DNA of 64,000 nucleotides from Modestobacter marinus (GTDB lineage Bacteria; Actinomycetota; Actinomycetes; Mycobacteriales; Geodermatophilaceae), in the NCBI RefSeq assembly GCF_019799945.1, contig NZ_JABGCH010000009.1, positions 62,001-126,000 of the forward strand, read 5' to 3'. This document shows positions 51,928-60,486 of the stretch, piece by piece. The notes beneath the pieces are model-generated. The model made no database searches, was not told the DNA's origin, and saw only the letters and a program-made list of their open reading frames with translations. Each line of letters begins with the position of its first letter. The first letter of the stretch is position 1. The position numbers were made by a program, and so were the translations under genes.

Positions 51928-53964
51928 GTGCCATCCCTGTCCGACCTCGGACAACTGCCCAAACGCCTCGTGCTCGGCCGGCCGGTCCGCAGTGACCGGG
52001 CCGGTGAGTCGTTGCTCCCCAAGCGCCTGGCGCTGCCCATCTTCGCCAGCGACCCGCTGTCGTCCGTGGCGTACGCGACGCAGGAGATCCTGCTCATCCT
52101 GACGCTGGCCGGGACGGCGTTCCTCTTCCTGGCCCCGTGGCTGGCGGCGCTGGTCGTGCTGCTGCTGGTCGTCGTCGTGCTCTCCTACCGGCAGGTGGTG
52201 CACGCCTACCCCTCCGGTGGCGGCGACTACGAGGTCGCCATGAAGAACCACGGCCAGTTCGCCGGTCTGGTGGTGGCCAGCGCGCTGCTCACCGACTACG
52301 TGCTGACGGTCGCGGTGTCGGTGAGCTCGGGCACCGACAACATCATCTCGGCGTTCCCCTCGCTGGACGAGCACCGCGTGGCCATCGCCGTCTCCCTGGT
52401 CGTGCTGCTGGTGGCGGCGAACCTGCGCGGGGTGCGGGAGTCCGGCAAGACCTTCGCCGTCCCGACGTACCTGTTCATCAGCGGGATCCTGGTGATGGTC
52501 GTCACCGGCCTGGTCCGGGACTTCCTCACCGACAACCCGGTGGTCGCCGAGAGCGCCGGGTACTCGATCGAGGCCGAGCCCGGGTACACCCAGCTGACCG
52601 GGCTGGCGCTGATCTTCTTCGCGCTGCGGGCCTTCGCCTCCGGCTGCACCGCGCTCACCGGGGTGGAGGCGATCGCCAACGGTGTGCCCGCGTTCAGGCC
52701 GCCGAAGAGCCGGAACGCCGCCACCACCCTGGCGCTGATGGGCGGCATCGCAGCGACGATGTTCGTCGGCGTGACCGCCCTCGCGCTGCTCGGTGACGTC
52801 AAGTACGTCCAGCACCCCTGCGACCTGGTCGGCTTCGCGAACTGCGCGACCGAGCCGCAGCGGACCGTCATCGCCCAGGTCGCCGCGGCGACCTTCGGCG
52901 GACCGAGCTCGCTCGGCTTCTACTACGTGCAGGCCGTCACCGCGCTGGTGCTGATCCTCGCCGCCAACACCGCGTTCAACGGGTTCCCCCTGCTGGGCTC
53001 GGTGCTCGCGCAGGACCGGTTCATGCCGCGCCAGCTGCACACCCGCGGCGACAAGCTGGTCTACAGCAACGGCATCCTGCTGCTCGCCGGGTTCGCCGTC
53101 CTGCTCCTGGTTGCGTTCGAGGCCGACTCCACGCAGTTGATCCAGATGTACATCGTCGGCGTCTTCACCAGCTTCACCATCGGGCAGTGGGGCATGGTGC
53201 GGCACTGGAACCGCGACCTGCGCGCCGCGACCGATCCCGCGGCCCGGCGGCGCATGCAGCGCTCCCGGGTGATCAACACGATCGGTGGCACGCTGACGAC
53301 CGTGGTGCTGGCCATCGTGGTCGTCACCAAGTTCGTCTCCGGCGCGTGGATCGTCATCTGCGCGATGCCGCTGATCCTGCTGCTGATGAAGTCGATCAAC
53401 CGGCACTACTCGCACGTCGCCAGCCAGCTGATCCCGGACAGCGACGCGCGGATGAGGCCCAGCAAGGTGCACGCGGTCGTGCTGGTGTCCAAGGTCCACA
53501 AGCCTACCCTGCGGGCGCTGGCCTTCGCCCGGGCCACCCGGCCGGACGTGCTCACCGCGCTCACGGTGAACGTGGACGACGCCGAGACCCGCGCCCTGCA
53601 GGCCGACTGGGAGCGCTACGACGTCCCGGTGCCGCTGACCGTGCTGGACTCGCCCTTCCGCGAGATCACCCGCCCGGTGCTCGACTTCGTCAAGGACATC
53701 CGGCGCTCGAGCCCGCGGGAGCTCGTGGTGGTGTTCGTGCCGCACTACGTGGTCGGGCACTGGTGGGAGAACCTGCTGCACAACCAGAGCGCCCTGCGGC
53801 TGCGCACCCGGCTGCAGTTCCTCCCCGGCGTGATGATCACCAGCGTGCCGTGGCAGCTGGAGAGCTCCCTCGACCACGCGCCCCTCAACGGGGCCGGCGG
53901 CCCGGCGCCCGGCGACCTGCGCCGCGGGCTGACCGACGAGATGGAACAGACCCCCTATGGGTAA
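51928..53964 (+). CDS. APC-superfamily permease, KimA-like potassium importer candidate
   Basis: 678 residues. Twelve predicted helices (about residues 35-470), starting with ALPIFASDPLSSVAYATQEILLILTLAG, which is the LSSVAYA motif of KUP/KimA and related amino-acid permeases. SYRQVVHAYPSGGGDYEVAMKN is typical of the KimA (YdaO) branch. The C-terminal ~200 residues are a cytoplasmic domain (from SKVHAVVLVSKVHKPTLRAL), again as in KimA. Counterpart of Rv2690c. Divergent from two TrkA-type regulators, so high-affinity potassium uptake is the best guess; amino-acid transport remains possible. Confidence 0.85.
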   Translation: MPSLSDLGQLPKRLVLGRPVRSDRAGESLLPKRLALPIFASDPLSSVAYATQEILLILTLAGTAFLFLAPWLAALVVLLLVVVVLSYRQVVHAYPSGGGDYEVAMKNHGQFAGLVVASALLTDYVLTVAVSVSSGTDNIISAFPSLDEHRVAIAVSLVVLLVAANLRGVRESGKTFAVPTYLFISGILVMVVTGLVRDFLTDNPVVAESAGYSIEAEPGYTQLTGLALIFFALRAFASGCTALTGVEAIANGVPAFRPPKSRNAATTLALMGGIAATMFVGVTALALLGDVKYVQHPCDLVGFANCATEPQRTVIAQVAAATFGGPSSLGFYYVQAVTALVLILAANTAFNGFPLLGSVLAQDRFMPRQLHTRGDKLVYSNGILLLAGFAVLLLVAFEADSTQLIQMYIVGVFTSFTIGQWGMVRHWNRDLRAATDPAARRRMQRSRVINTIGGTLTTVVLAIVVVTKFVSGAWIVICAMPLILLLMKSINRHYSHVASQLIPDSDARMRPSKVHAVVLVSKVHKPTLRALAFARATRPDVLTALTVNVDDAETRALQADWERYDVPVPLTVLDSPFREITRPVLDFVKDIRRSSPRELVVVFVPHYVVGHWWENLLHNQSALRLRTRLQFLPGVMITSVPWQLESSLDHAPLNGAGGPAPGDLRRGLTDEMEQTPYG

Positions 53965-55261
53965 GGACCACGCTGCCCCCCACCGCTCGCAAGCTCGCGG
54001 CGGGCCCCTGCAGCGCGGCCAGGCGGCCGGCGCGGGTTGGGTTGGGAACCGTTTCGAGGTCACCGTGGGCCCGGTCGCGCACGGCGGGCACTGCGTGGCC
54101 CGGCACGAGGGGCGGGTCGTCTTCGTGCGGCACACGCTGCCCGGCGAGCGGGTGGTCGCCGAGGTGACCGAGGACCGGCACGCGTCCTTCTGCCGCGCCG
54201 ACGCGGTCGAGGTGCTCGAGGCGGCCCCCGACCGGGTCGAGCGGCCCTGCCCCTACAGCGGGCCGGGCCGGTGCGGCGGCTGCGACTGGCAGCACGTCGG
54301 CCACGCGGGGCAGCTGCGGCTCAAGGCCGACGTCGTCCGGGAGCAGCTGGCCCGGCTGGCCGGCCTGGACGTCGACGTCGTCTGCGAGGCGCTGCCCGGC
54401 GGGCCGCTCCGCTGGCGGTCCCGGGCCCGCTTCGCGGTCGACCGCTCGGGGGCGCCGGGGCTGCGCCGGCACCGCTCGCACGACGTCGTCGTCCTCGACG
54501 ACTGCCCGATCACGGCCGAGCCCGCCGCGCAGGCCGTGCTGTCCCGGTCGTGGCCGGGCGCGGGAGCGGTCGACGTCTCCGTCGACTCGGCGGGCGTCGT
54601 GACGACGACCCGGCTGGACCGCCGCGGCCGGCCCACGTCCACCCGGATCCTGCGACCGGGGGCCGAGGTGCCCGCGGAGCCCACCGGCCGCGCGCAGCGC
54701 ACCGTCGGCGGCCGGGACTGGGAGGTCGAGGGCACCGGCTTCTGGCAGGTCCACCCCGCCGCGGCCGATGCCCTGGTGGCCGCGGTCGCCGGGTACGCCG
54801 CCGTCGGGCCGCGGGAGACGGTGCTGGACCTCTACGCCGGCGCCGGGCTGTTCGGTGGCGCGCTCGCCCCGGCGGTCGGCGCGGAGGGCCGGGTGGTGTG
54901 CGTGGAGTCCGACGCCGCGGCGTGCGCCGCCGCCGACGCGAACCTGGCGGACCTGCCGCAGGCGGAGGTGTGGCAGGGCGACGTCGACGCCCCCGGCCTC
55001 ACCGAGCTGCTCGGCGAGCTGGGCCGGCCGGACGTCGTCGTGCTGGACCCCCCGCGGGCCGGCGCCGGTCCGGACGTCAGCCGGGTGCTGGCCGGGGCCG
55101 GGCCGCGCGCGCTGGTGTACGTGGCCTGCGACCCCGCGTCGCTGGCCCGGGACGTCGGGGTGCTCACCGGCGCGGGCTACCGGCTGGACGGGCTGCGCGC
55201 CTTCGACTGCTTCCCGATGACCGCCCACGTGGAGTGCGTCGCGCTGCTCTCCCGGGCGTAG
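53957..55261 (+). CDS. TrmA/RumA-like class I SAM RNA methyltransferase
   Basis: Up to 434 residues. N-terminal TRAM-like domain (FEVTVGPVAHGGHCVARHEG, VVFVRHTLPGERV), a probable iron-sulphur site PCPYSGPGRCGGCDWQH, and a C-terminal methyltransferase domain with VLDLYAGAGLFGGALAPAVG (SAM site), VVLDPPRAGAG (Asp-Pro-Pro-Arg) and VYVACDPASLARD with the catalytic Cys. A uridine-5-methyltransferase of tRNA/rRNA, like Rv2689c. The start is uncertain. ATG 53957 overlaps the permease stop, but the first ~25 codons are the AAGGACC repeat, and recognisable homology begins only at GNRFEV (residue 30). Confidence 0.85.
   Translation: MGKDHAAPHRSQARGGPLQRGQAAGAGWVGNRFEVTVGPVAHGGHCVARHEGRVVFVRHTLPGERVVAEVTEDRHASFCRADAVEVLEAAPDRVERPCPYSGPGRCGGCDWQHVGHAGQLRLKADVVREQLARLAGLDVDVVCEALPGGPLRWRSRARFAVDRSGAPGLRRHRSHDVVVLDDCPITAEPAAQAVLSRSWPGAGAVDVSVDSAGVVTTTRLDRRGRPTSTRILRPGAEVPAEPTGRAQRTVGGRDWEVEGTGFWQVHPAAADALVAAVAGYAAVGPRETVLDLYAGAGLFGGALAPAVGAEGRVVCVESDAAACAAADANLADLPQAEVWQGDVDAPGLTELLGELGRPDVVVLDPPRAGAGPDVSRVLAGAGPRALVYVACDPASLARDVGVLTGAGYRLDGLRAFDCFPMTAHVECVALLSRA
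53963..53997 (+). repeat. stop-proximal AAGGACC...CTCGCAAGCTCG repeat, overlapping two coding ends
   Basis: AAGGACCACG (53963-53972) overlaps the permease TAA. CTCGCAAGCTCG is at 53986-53997. The same pair of blocks occurs at 14909-14942. Here the repeat lies in the 5' end of the RNA methyltransferase open frame. Confidence 0.6.
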
Positions 55262-55301
55262 CCGCCCCGGCGGGTCTCCCGCGCGTAGCCGCCCCGGCGG
55301 G
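55248..55301 (+). repeat. 27-bp tandem duplication covering the RNA methyltransferase stop
   Basis: 55248-55274 and 55275-55301 are identical at 26 of 27 positions (shared core GTAGCCGCCCCGGCGGG). Each copy includes the Ser-Arg-Ala-stop coding end, so the second unit duplicates the gene's tail out of frame with nothing. Confidence 0.75.
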
Positions 55302-55302
55302 C

Positions 55303-55524
55303 TCAGGCCCAGGGGTCGCTGGTGTCCCGCGCGCAGACCGGGCAGGCCCGCCCCTCCGCGCCGCCCTCCGGCGGCCAGTCGCCGACCACCAGGGTGACCT
55401 TGGCGCCGCACTCCGCGCCCCAGGGCGGCTCCTTGCGGGTGGTCGCCAGCGCCAGCACCGCGTGCCCCTCGCCGACCGGCTGTCCGTCCGCGCCCGCCCG
55501 CCGCCCGATGACGTACTCGCTCAT
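55303..55524 (-). CDS. small cysteine-rich protein of unknown function
   Basis: 73 residues from ATG 55524; TAGCAC 6 nt upstream suggests leaderless transcription. EPPWGAECGAKVTLVVGDWPPEGG and GRACPVCARDTSDPW place one Cys mid-protein and a Cys-x-x-Cys near the end, a probable zinc ribbon. No named family recognised. Converges on the RNA methyltransferase gene, separated from it only by the second copy of the tandem duplication. Confidence 0.7.
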   Translation of the reverse strand: MSEYVIGRRAGADGQPVGEGHAVLALATTRKEPPWGAECGAKVTLVVGDWPPEGGAEGRACPVCARDTSDPWA

Positions 55525-55640
55525 GGGGGAGTGCTACCACCGAGCGGGCCGGGTGGCCATGCGGCCCGGCGAGGATCACGATCCGAACATGCGTTCGAGT
55601 GGCTCTGTCGCCGGCCAGGACCGCGGGCCACACTGACGGG

Positions 55641-56006
55641 GTGGACGCACTTCCGCCGGGCTGGCCGGACGAGGTGGCCCCGCCGGGCGCCCCCGGCTGG
55701 GAGCGCACCGCCGTGGCCTGGTTGTACGACCTCGTGCCCCCGGACTACCGGTCGCACGAGGTGCTGCGTCGCTATCCCGTGCTGCTCGCCCGCTTCGCCG
55801 CGGACCACGTCGAGGCCGGGCTCGAGGCGGCGCGGGCCGGCTGGCGGACCGTCCGGGTCGAGCTGGCCGACCAGTTGCCGGCCGACGCCATGGAGGCGGC
55901 GATCAGCGCCTACGAGCGGGAGGGCGCCCGGCTCGGCCGCGCCGCCCGCGGCGTGGAGGTGGTGGCCGCGGCGCTGCGGGGCGAGCGCTGGGTGCCGCGG
56001 CTGTGA
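55641..56006 (+). CDS. conserved hypothetical protein
   Basis: 121 residues from GTG 55641 with CACACT 6 nt upstream (55629-55634). Soluble, mixed helix composition: [63 protein letters not shown]. Similar-looking short proteins are frequent next to dxs in actinobacteria, but I do not recognise a family. Ends 113 bp before dxs; TACAGT at 56047-56052 may be the dxs promoter. Confidence 0.7.
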   Translation: MDALPPGWPDEVAPPGAPGWERTAVAWLYDLVPPDYRSHEVLRRYPVLLARFAADHVEAGLEAARAGWRTVRVELADQLPADAMEAAISAYEREGARLGRAARGVEVVAAALRGERWVPRL

Positions 56007-56119
56007 GACCTGCTCCACTCACCCGGGGAGCGTCGCCGCACGCGGTTACAGTGGGATGCCACCCGGCGGCGCCCGTACCACCCACCGCGCCGCCGACGTC
56101 GAGAGGACCCTGCACCGTC

Positions 56120-58066
56120 GTGTCGCTGCTCCGTTCGCTGACCGGGCCCGCCGACCTGCGGGCACTGCAGCCCGACCAGCTCCCCGTCCTCGCCGCCGAG
56201 ATCCGCGACGCGCTGGTCACCAGCGTCGCCCGGACCGGCGGCCACCTGGGCCCCAACCTCGGCGCGGTCGAGCTGACCATCGCCGTCCACCGGGTCTTCG
56301 ACTCCCCGCGCGAGCCGGTCGTCTTCGACACCGGCCACCAGGCCTACGTGCACAAGCTGCTCACCGGCCGCCTCGACGGCTTCGCCCAGCTGCGCCAACG
56401 CGGCGGGCTGTCCGGCTACCCCAGCCGGGCGGAGAGCGAGCACGACTGGGTGGAGAACAGCCACGCCTCCACGTCGCTGTCCTACGCCGACGGGCTGGCC
56501 AAGGCCTTCGCCGTCCGCGGCGAGTCCCGCCCGGTCGTTGCGGTCATCGGCGACGGCGCGCTCACCGGCGGCATGGCCTGGGAGGCGCTGAACAACATCG
56601 CCGCCGCCCAGGACCGTCAGGTGGTCATCGTCGTCAACGACAACGGCCGGTCCTACTCGCCGACCATCGGCGGCGTGGCCGACGCGCTGGCCAGCCTCCG
56701 GCTGCGGCCGGGCTACGAGGAGGCACTGGCCGCCGTCCGGCAGGCGCTGCACCGCGCGCCCGTCGTCGGCACGAAGCTGTACGACGCGCTGCACGCGATC
56801 AAGAAGGGCCTCAAGGACGTCCTGTCCCCGCAGGGCATGTTCGAGGACCTCGGCCTGAAGTACGTCGGCCCGGTCGACGGTCACGACATCGAGATGATGG
56901 AGTCCGCCCTGCGCCGGGCCCGCGACTTCGGCGGCCCGGTCATCGTGCACGCGGTCACCACCAAGGGCTTCGGCTACCCGCCGGCGGAGACCGACACCAT
57001 CGACGCCTGGCACTCCACGGGGGTCTTCGAGCCCGACAGCGGGCTGTCCTCGGCGGCCAAGGGCCCCGAGTGGACCGACGTCTTCGCCGACGAGCTGGTC
57101 CGGATCGGCACCGAGCGCTCCGACGTCGTCGCCATCACCGCCGCGATGCTGCACCCGACCGGGCTCGCGCCGTTCGCCGAGCGGTTCCCCGAGCGCACCT
57201 TCGACGTCGGGATCGCCGAGCAGCACGCCCTCACCTCGGCCGCGGGGATCGCGATGGGCGGCCTGCACCCGGTGGTCGCGGTCTACTCGACCTTCCTCAA
57301 CCGGGCCTTCGACCAGGTGCTGATGGACGTCGCCCTGCACCGCCAGCCGGTCACCATCGTGCTGGACCGGGCCGGGGTCACCGGCTCGGACGGCGCCTCG
57401 CACAACGGCATGTGGGACATGTCGATCTGTGGCGTCGTCCCGGGGCTCCGGCTGGCCGCGCCGCGCGACGAGGCCACCCTGCGCGAGGCGCTGCGCGAGT
57501 CGGTGGAGGTGACCGACGGGCCGACCGTCGTCCGCTTCCCGAAGGGCGCGCTGCCGCCGGAGCTGCCCGCGCTGGAGCGCCGCGGCCCGGTCGACGTGCT
57601 GCGCCGGGGTGCGGGTGGGCCGGGTGACGGTGAGGTGCTGCTGGTCGCCGTCGGCTCCCTGGTGCCGATGTGCCTGGCCGCCGCCGAGCGCGCCGCCGAC
57701 CACGGCATCGAGGTCACCGTCGTCGACCCGCGCTGGGTCCTCCCGGTCAGCGGGGAGCTGGTCGGGATGGCCCGCGAGCACAAGCTGGTCGTGACCGTCG
57801 AGGACAGCGGCCGGGCCGGCGGCGTGGGGACGACGCTCACCCAGGCGCTGCAGGACGCCGACTGCGACGTCCCGGTGCGCAGCCTCGGCCTGCCGCAGCA
57901 GTTCTTCGAGCACGGCAGCCGGGGGCAGGTGCTCGCCGACGCCGGCCTCACCGAGCAGGACGTCGCCCGCCGGATCGTCGAGTGGGCCGCCCGGGTCGCC
58001 GAGCGCGGCACCACCGACCCGAACGTCACCGCCGCGGTCCAGGACATCGAGGGCCGCCAGCCGTGA
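56120..58066 (+). CDS. dxs: 1-deoxy-D-xylulose-5-phosphate synthase
   Basis: 648 residues from GTG 56120 (GAGAGGA 9 nt upstream). Condenses pyruvate and glyceraldehyde-3-phosphate, first step of the MEP isoprenoid route, TPP-dependent. [37 protein letters not shown], the TPP/Mg2+ motif [18 protein letters not shown]...NDN (about residues 148-176), [12 protein letters not shown], the catalytic Glu/His region [18 protein letters not shown] and [20 protein letters not shown]. Complete. Coupled by GTGA overlap to a thiamine-binding protein gene. No TPP riboswitch recognised in the leader. Confidence 0.96.
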   Translation: MSLLRSLTGPADLRALQPDQLPVLAAEIRDALVTSVARTGGHLGPNLGAVELTIAVHRVFDSPREPVVFDTGHQAYVHKLLTGRLDGFAQLRQRGGLSGYPSRAESEHDWVENSHASTSLSYADGLAKAFAVRGESRPVVAVIGDGALTGGMAWEALNNIAAAQDRQVVIVVNDNGRSYSPTIGGVADALASLRLRPGYEEALAAVRQALHRAPVVGTKLYDALHAIKKGLKDVLSPQGMFEDLGLKYVGPVDGHDIEMMESALRRARDFGGPVIVHAVTTKGFGYPPAETDTIDAWHSTGVFEPDSGLSSAAKGPEWTDVFADELVRIGTERSDVVAITAAMLHPTGLAPFAERFPERTFDVGIAEQHALTSAAGIAMGGLHPVVAVYSTFLNRAFDQVLMDVALHRQPVTIVLDRAGVTGSDGASHNGMWDMSICGVVPGLRLAAPRDEATLREALRESVEVTDGPTVVRFPKGALPPELPALERRGPVDVLRRGAGGPGDGEVLLVAVGSLVPMCLAAAERAADHGIEVTVVDPRWVLPVSGELVGMAREHKLVVTVEDSGRAGGVGTTLTQALQDADCDVPVRSLGLPQQFFEHGSRGQVLADAGLTEQDVARRIVEWAARVAERGTTDPNVTAAVQDIEGRQP

Positions 58067-58353
58067 CCGACCGGGTCATCGCCGAGATCCAGGTGGCCCC
58101 CTCACCGCCCGGCACGGCCGAGGACCCGCACGCCCACGTGGAGGCCGCGATCGCGGTCATCCAGGCGTCCGGGCTGCGCTGCGAGGTGGGTGCGCTAGGC
58201 ACCACGCTCGAGGGCGACGCCGATACGGTGTGGGCGACGCTGCGGGCCGCGCACGAGGCGATGCTCGCCGCCGGCGCGACCAGCGGGATCTCGCACCTGA
58301 AGGTCGCCAGCGTGAACCGGACGATGGAGTCGCTGACCCGCAAGTTCCGGTAG
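58063..58353 (+). CDS. thiamine-binding protein, MTH1187/YkoF family
   Basis: 96 residues from GTG 58063, overlapping the dxs stop by 4 nt. [45 protein letters not shown] and [21 protein letters not shown] follow the ferredoxin-like MTH1187 pattern (TIGR00106/PF01910), with the long EEP-type loop and Lys at the C-terminus. Family members bind thiamine. Being coupled to Dxs, a TPP enzyme, suggests it supports cofactor supply or responds to thiamine status; direct interaction is inference. Confidence 0.85.
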   Translation: MTDRVIAEIQVAPSPPGTAEDPHAHVEAAIAVIQASGLRCEVGALGTTLEGDADTVWATLRAAHEAMLAAGATSGISHLKVASVNRTMESLTRKFR

Positions 58354-58398
58354 GCGTGGCCGGTGACCAGGTGCCCTGATCATCGCCGGTCCGTCTCG

Positions 58399-60486
58399 TC
58401 ACGCCGGCAGCGAGGCCACGCCCTTCGGCAGGAACCGCTGGCCGGTGACCGCCTCGGAGACCCCGGCCCGGTCCAGGTAGGCGGAGATCCCGCCCAGCCA
58501 GAACGGCCAGCCGGCGCCCAGCAGTATGCACAGGTCGATGTCCTGGACCGCCTGCACGACGCCCTCGTCGAGCATCAGCCGGATCTCCTGGGCCAGCGCC
58601 CGCTCGGCCCGGTCCCGCAGCTCCTCGGCGGTCAGCGGCGAGTCGCCCGCGTCGATGCCGGCCAGGTCCGGGTCGACGACGCCGGGTCCGGAGAAGACCG
58701 ACGCCTTGCCGAGCTCGACCATGCGGCGCAGCCCCGCGCCGACGGCGAACCGGTCGGGGAACGCCTCGTGCATCCGCTCGGCCACGTGCAGCGCGACCGG
58801 CGGGCCGACCAGCGACAACAGTTCGAACGGCGTCATCGGCAGCCCCAGCGGCTCGAGCGCGCGCTCGGCCACCACCACCGGGGTGCCGGCGTCCACGGCC
58901 GCGGTGACCTCGCCGAGGAACCGGGTGAGCAGCCGGTTCACCACGAACGCCGGGGCATCGGCGACGAGCACGCAGGACTTCGCCAGCGCCTTGCCGACGG
59001 CGAACGCGGTGGCCAGGGTGGCGTCGTCGGTCCGCTCGGCGCGCACCACCTCCAGCAGCGGCAGCACCGCGACCGGGTTGAAGAAGTGCAGGCCGACGAC
59101 CCGCTCGGGGTGCTGCAGCTCGGCCGCCATCTCGGTCACCGACAGCGCCGAGGTGTTGGTGGCCAGCACGCACTCCGCGGAGACGACGGCCTCGACCTCG
59201 GCGAGGACCTGCTGCTTGACCGAGAGCTCCTCGAACACCGCCTCGAGCACCAGGTCGGCGTCGGCGAACGCGGCCTTGTCCAGCGACCCGGTCACCAGGC
59301 GCTTGAGCCGGTTGAGCCGGTCGGGGGAGAGCCGGCCGCGGCCGGCCAGCTCGTCCAGCTCCCCGTGCACGTAGCCGACGCCCTTGTCCACGCGGACCTG
59401 GTCGACGTCGGTCAGGACGACGGGCACCTCGAGCCGCCGGACGAGGAGCAGCGCGAGCTGGGAGGCCATCAGCCCCGCACCCACCACGCCGACCTTGGTG
59501 ACCTGCCGCGCCAGCATCCGGTCCGGCGCACCGGCCGGCCGCTTGGCCCGCCTGTTGACCAGGTCGAAGGAGTACAGGCCGGCCCGCAGCTCGTCGCTCA
59601 TGAGCAGGTCGGTGAGCGCGTCGTCCTCGGCCGTCGTCCCGGCGGTGAACGCGTCGCCCTCGGCCCCGGCCCGGGCGAGGTCCAGCAGCTCCACGGCGCG
59701 CAACGCCCCCGGGGAGGCGTTGCGGGTGCGGGCCTGCACGATCTGCCGGGCCCGGGCGAGCGCGTCGTCCCACGCCAACCGGTCCACCTCGGGACGGCGC
59801 ACGACGACGTCCCCGCGGAGCACTCCGGCCGCCCACTCCAGTGACCGCTCCAGGAAGTCGGCCGGCTCGAACACCGCGTCCGCGATGCCCAGCTCGGCGG
59901 CCCTCGGGCCCGGGGTCGTCTTGTTCTGCGCGAGCGCGTTCTCCACGATCACCGAGACCGCGCCGTCGATGCCGATCAGGTTCGGCAGCAGCTGCGTGCC
60001 GCCCCAGCCGGGCACCAGGCCGAGGAAGACCTCGGGGAACGCGACGAACGCGCCGCCGCTGATCGTGCGGTAGGAGCAGTGCAGGGCCAGCTCGAGGCCG
60101 CCGCCGAGCGCCGCGCCGTTGACGAAGGCGAACGTCGGGACGGCGGCGTCCTTCAGCCGGCGGAACACCCGGTGCCCGGCCTCGGCGATCTCCCGGGCCT
60201 GGTCGGCCGAGGTGATCGCCGGGACGCCGGAGAGGTCGGCGCCGACGGCGAAGACGAACGGCTTGCCGGTCACGGCGATCGCCGCCGGGGCCGGGGTGTG
60301 CGCGGCGACCTCGTCCAGCGCGGCGTCCAGCGACGCCAGCCCGCCGGGGCCGAAGGTCGAGGGCCGGGTGTGGTCGTGGCCGTTGTCGATGGTGATCAGC
60401 GCGATCTCACCGGCCAGCCCGGGTACCCGGACGAACCGGACACAGGCGTGCGTGACGACCTCGTCGGCGAACAGTGCGTCCCTCAC
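58399..60486 (-). CDS. bifunctional enoyl-CoA hydratase/3-hydroxyacyl-CoA dehydrogenase (FadB-like)
   Basis: 695 residues from GTG 60486 (GTGA overlap with the thiolase stop). N-terminal crotonase domain: ITIDNGHDHTRPSTFGP, KPFVFAVGADLSGVP (oxyanion), GGGLELALHCSYRT with catalytic Glu, FPEVFLGLVPGWGGTQ with the second Glu. C-terminal HAD domain from VTKVGVVGAGLMASQLALLL (about residue 330): NAD site Gly-x-Gly-x-x-x-x-x-x-Ala, VGLHFFNPVAVLPLLEVVRAE, and the HAD_C helices. Catalyses hydration and oxidation in fatty-acid beta-oxidation. Partner of the upstream thiolase; no fusion with a MaoC domain. Confidence 0.92.
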   Translation of the reverse strand: MRDALFADEVVTHACVRFVRVPGLAGEIALITIDNGHDHTRPSTFGPGGLASLDAALDEVAAHTPAPAAIAVTGKPFVFAVGADLSGVPAITSADQAREIAEAGHRVFRRLKDAAVPTFAFVNGAALGGGLELALHCSYRTISGGAFVAFPEVFLGLVPGWGGTQLLPNLIGIDGAVSVIVENALAQNKTTPGPRAAELGIADAVFEPADFLERSLEWAAGVLRGDVVVRRPEVDRLAWDDALARARQIVQARTRNASPGALRAVELLDLARAGAEGDAFTAGTTAEDDALTDLLMSDELRAGLYSFDLVNRRAKRPAGAPDRMLARQVTKVGVVGAGLMASQLALLLVRRLEVPVVLTDVDQVRVDKGVGYVHGELDELAGRGRLSPDRLNRLKRLVTGSLDKAAFADADLVLEAVFEELSVKQQVLAEVEAVVSAECVLATNTSALSVTEMAAELQHPERVVGLHFFNPVAVLPLLEVVRAERTDDATLATAFAVGKALAKSCVLVADAPAFVVNRLLTRFLGEVTAAVDAGTPVVVAERALEPLGLPMTPFELLSLVGPPVALHVAERMHEAFPDRFAVGAGLRRMVELGKASVFSGPGVVDPDLAGIDAGDSPLTAEELRDRAERALAQEIRLMLDEGVVQAVQDIDLCILLGAGWPFWLGGISAYLDRAGVSEAVTGQRFLPKGVASLPA

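Noticed and set aside
50416-54135. 1239-codon minus-strand open frame
   Set aside because: Only 50416-51081 (TrkA-type) is real; upstream it is antisense to the permease and runs in another frame of the second trkA-type gene.
56007-56119. TPP riboswitch upstream of dxs/thiamine-binding gene
   Set aside because: The gap is too short and lacks the CTGAGA and GAACCTGATC-type core motifs.
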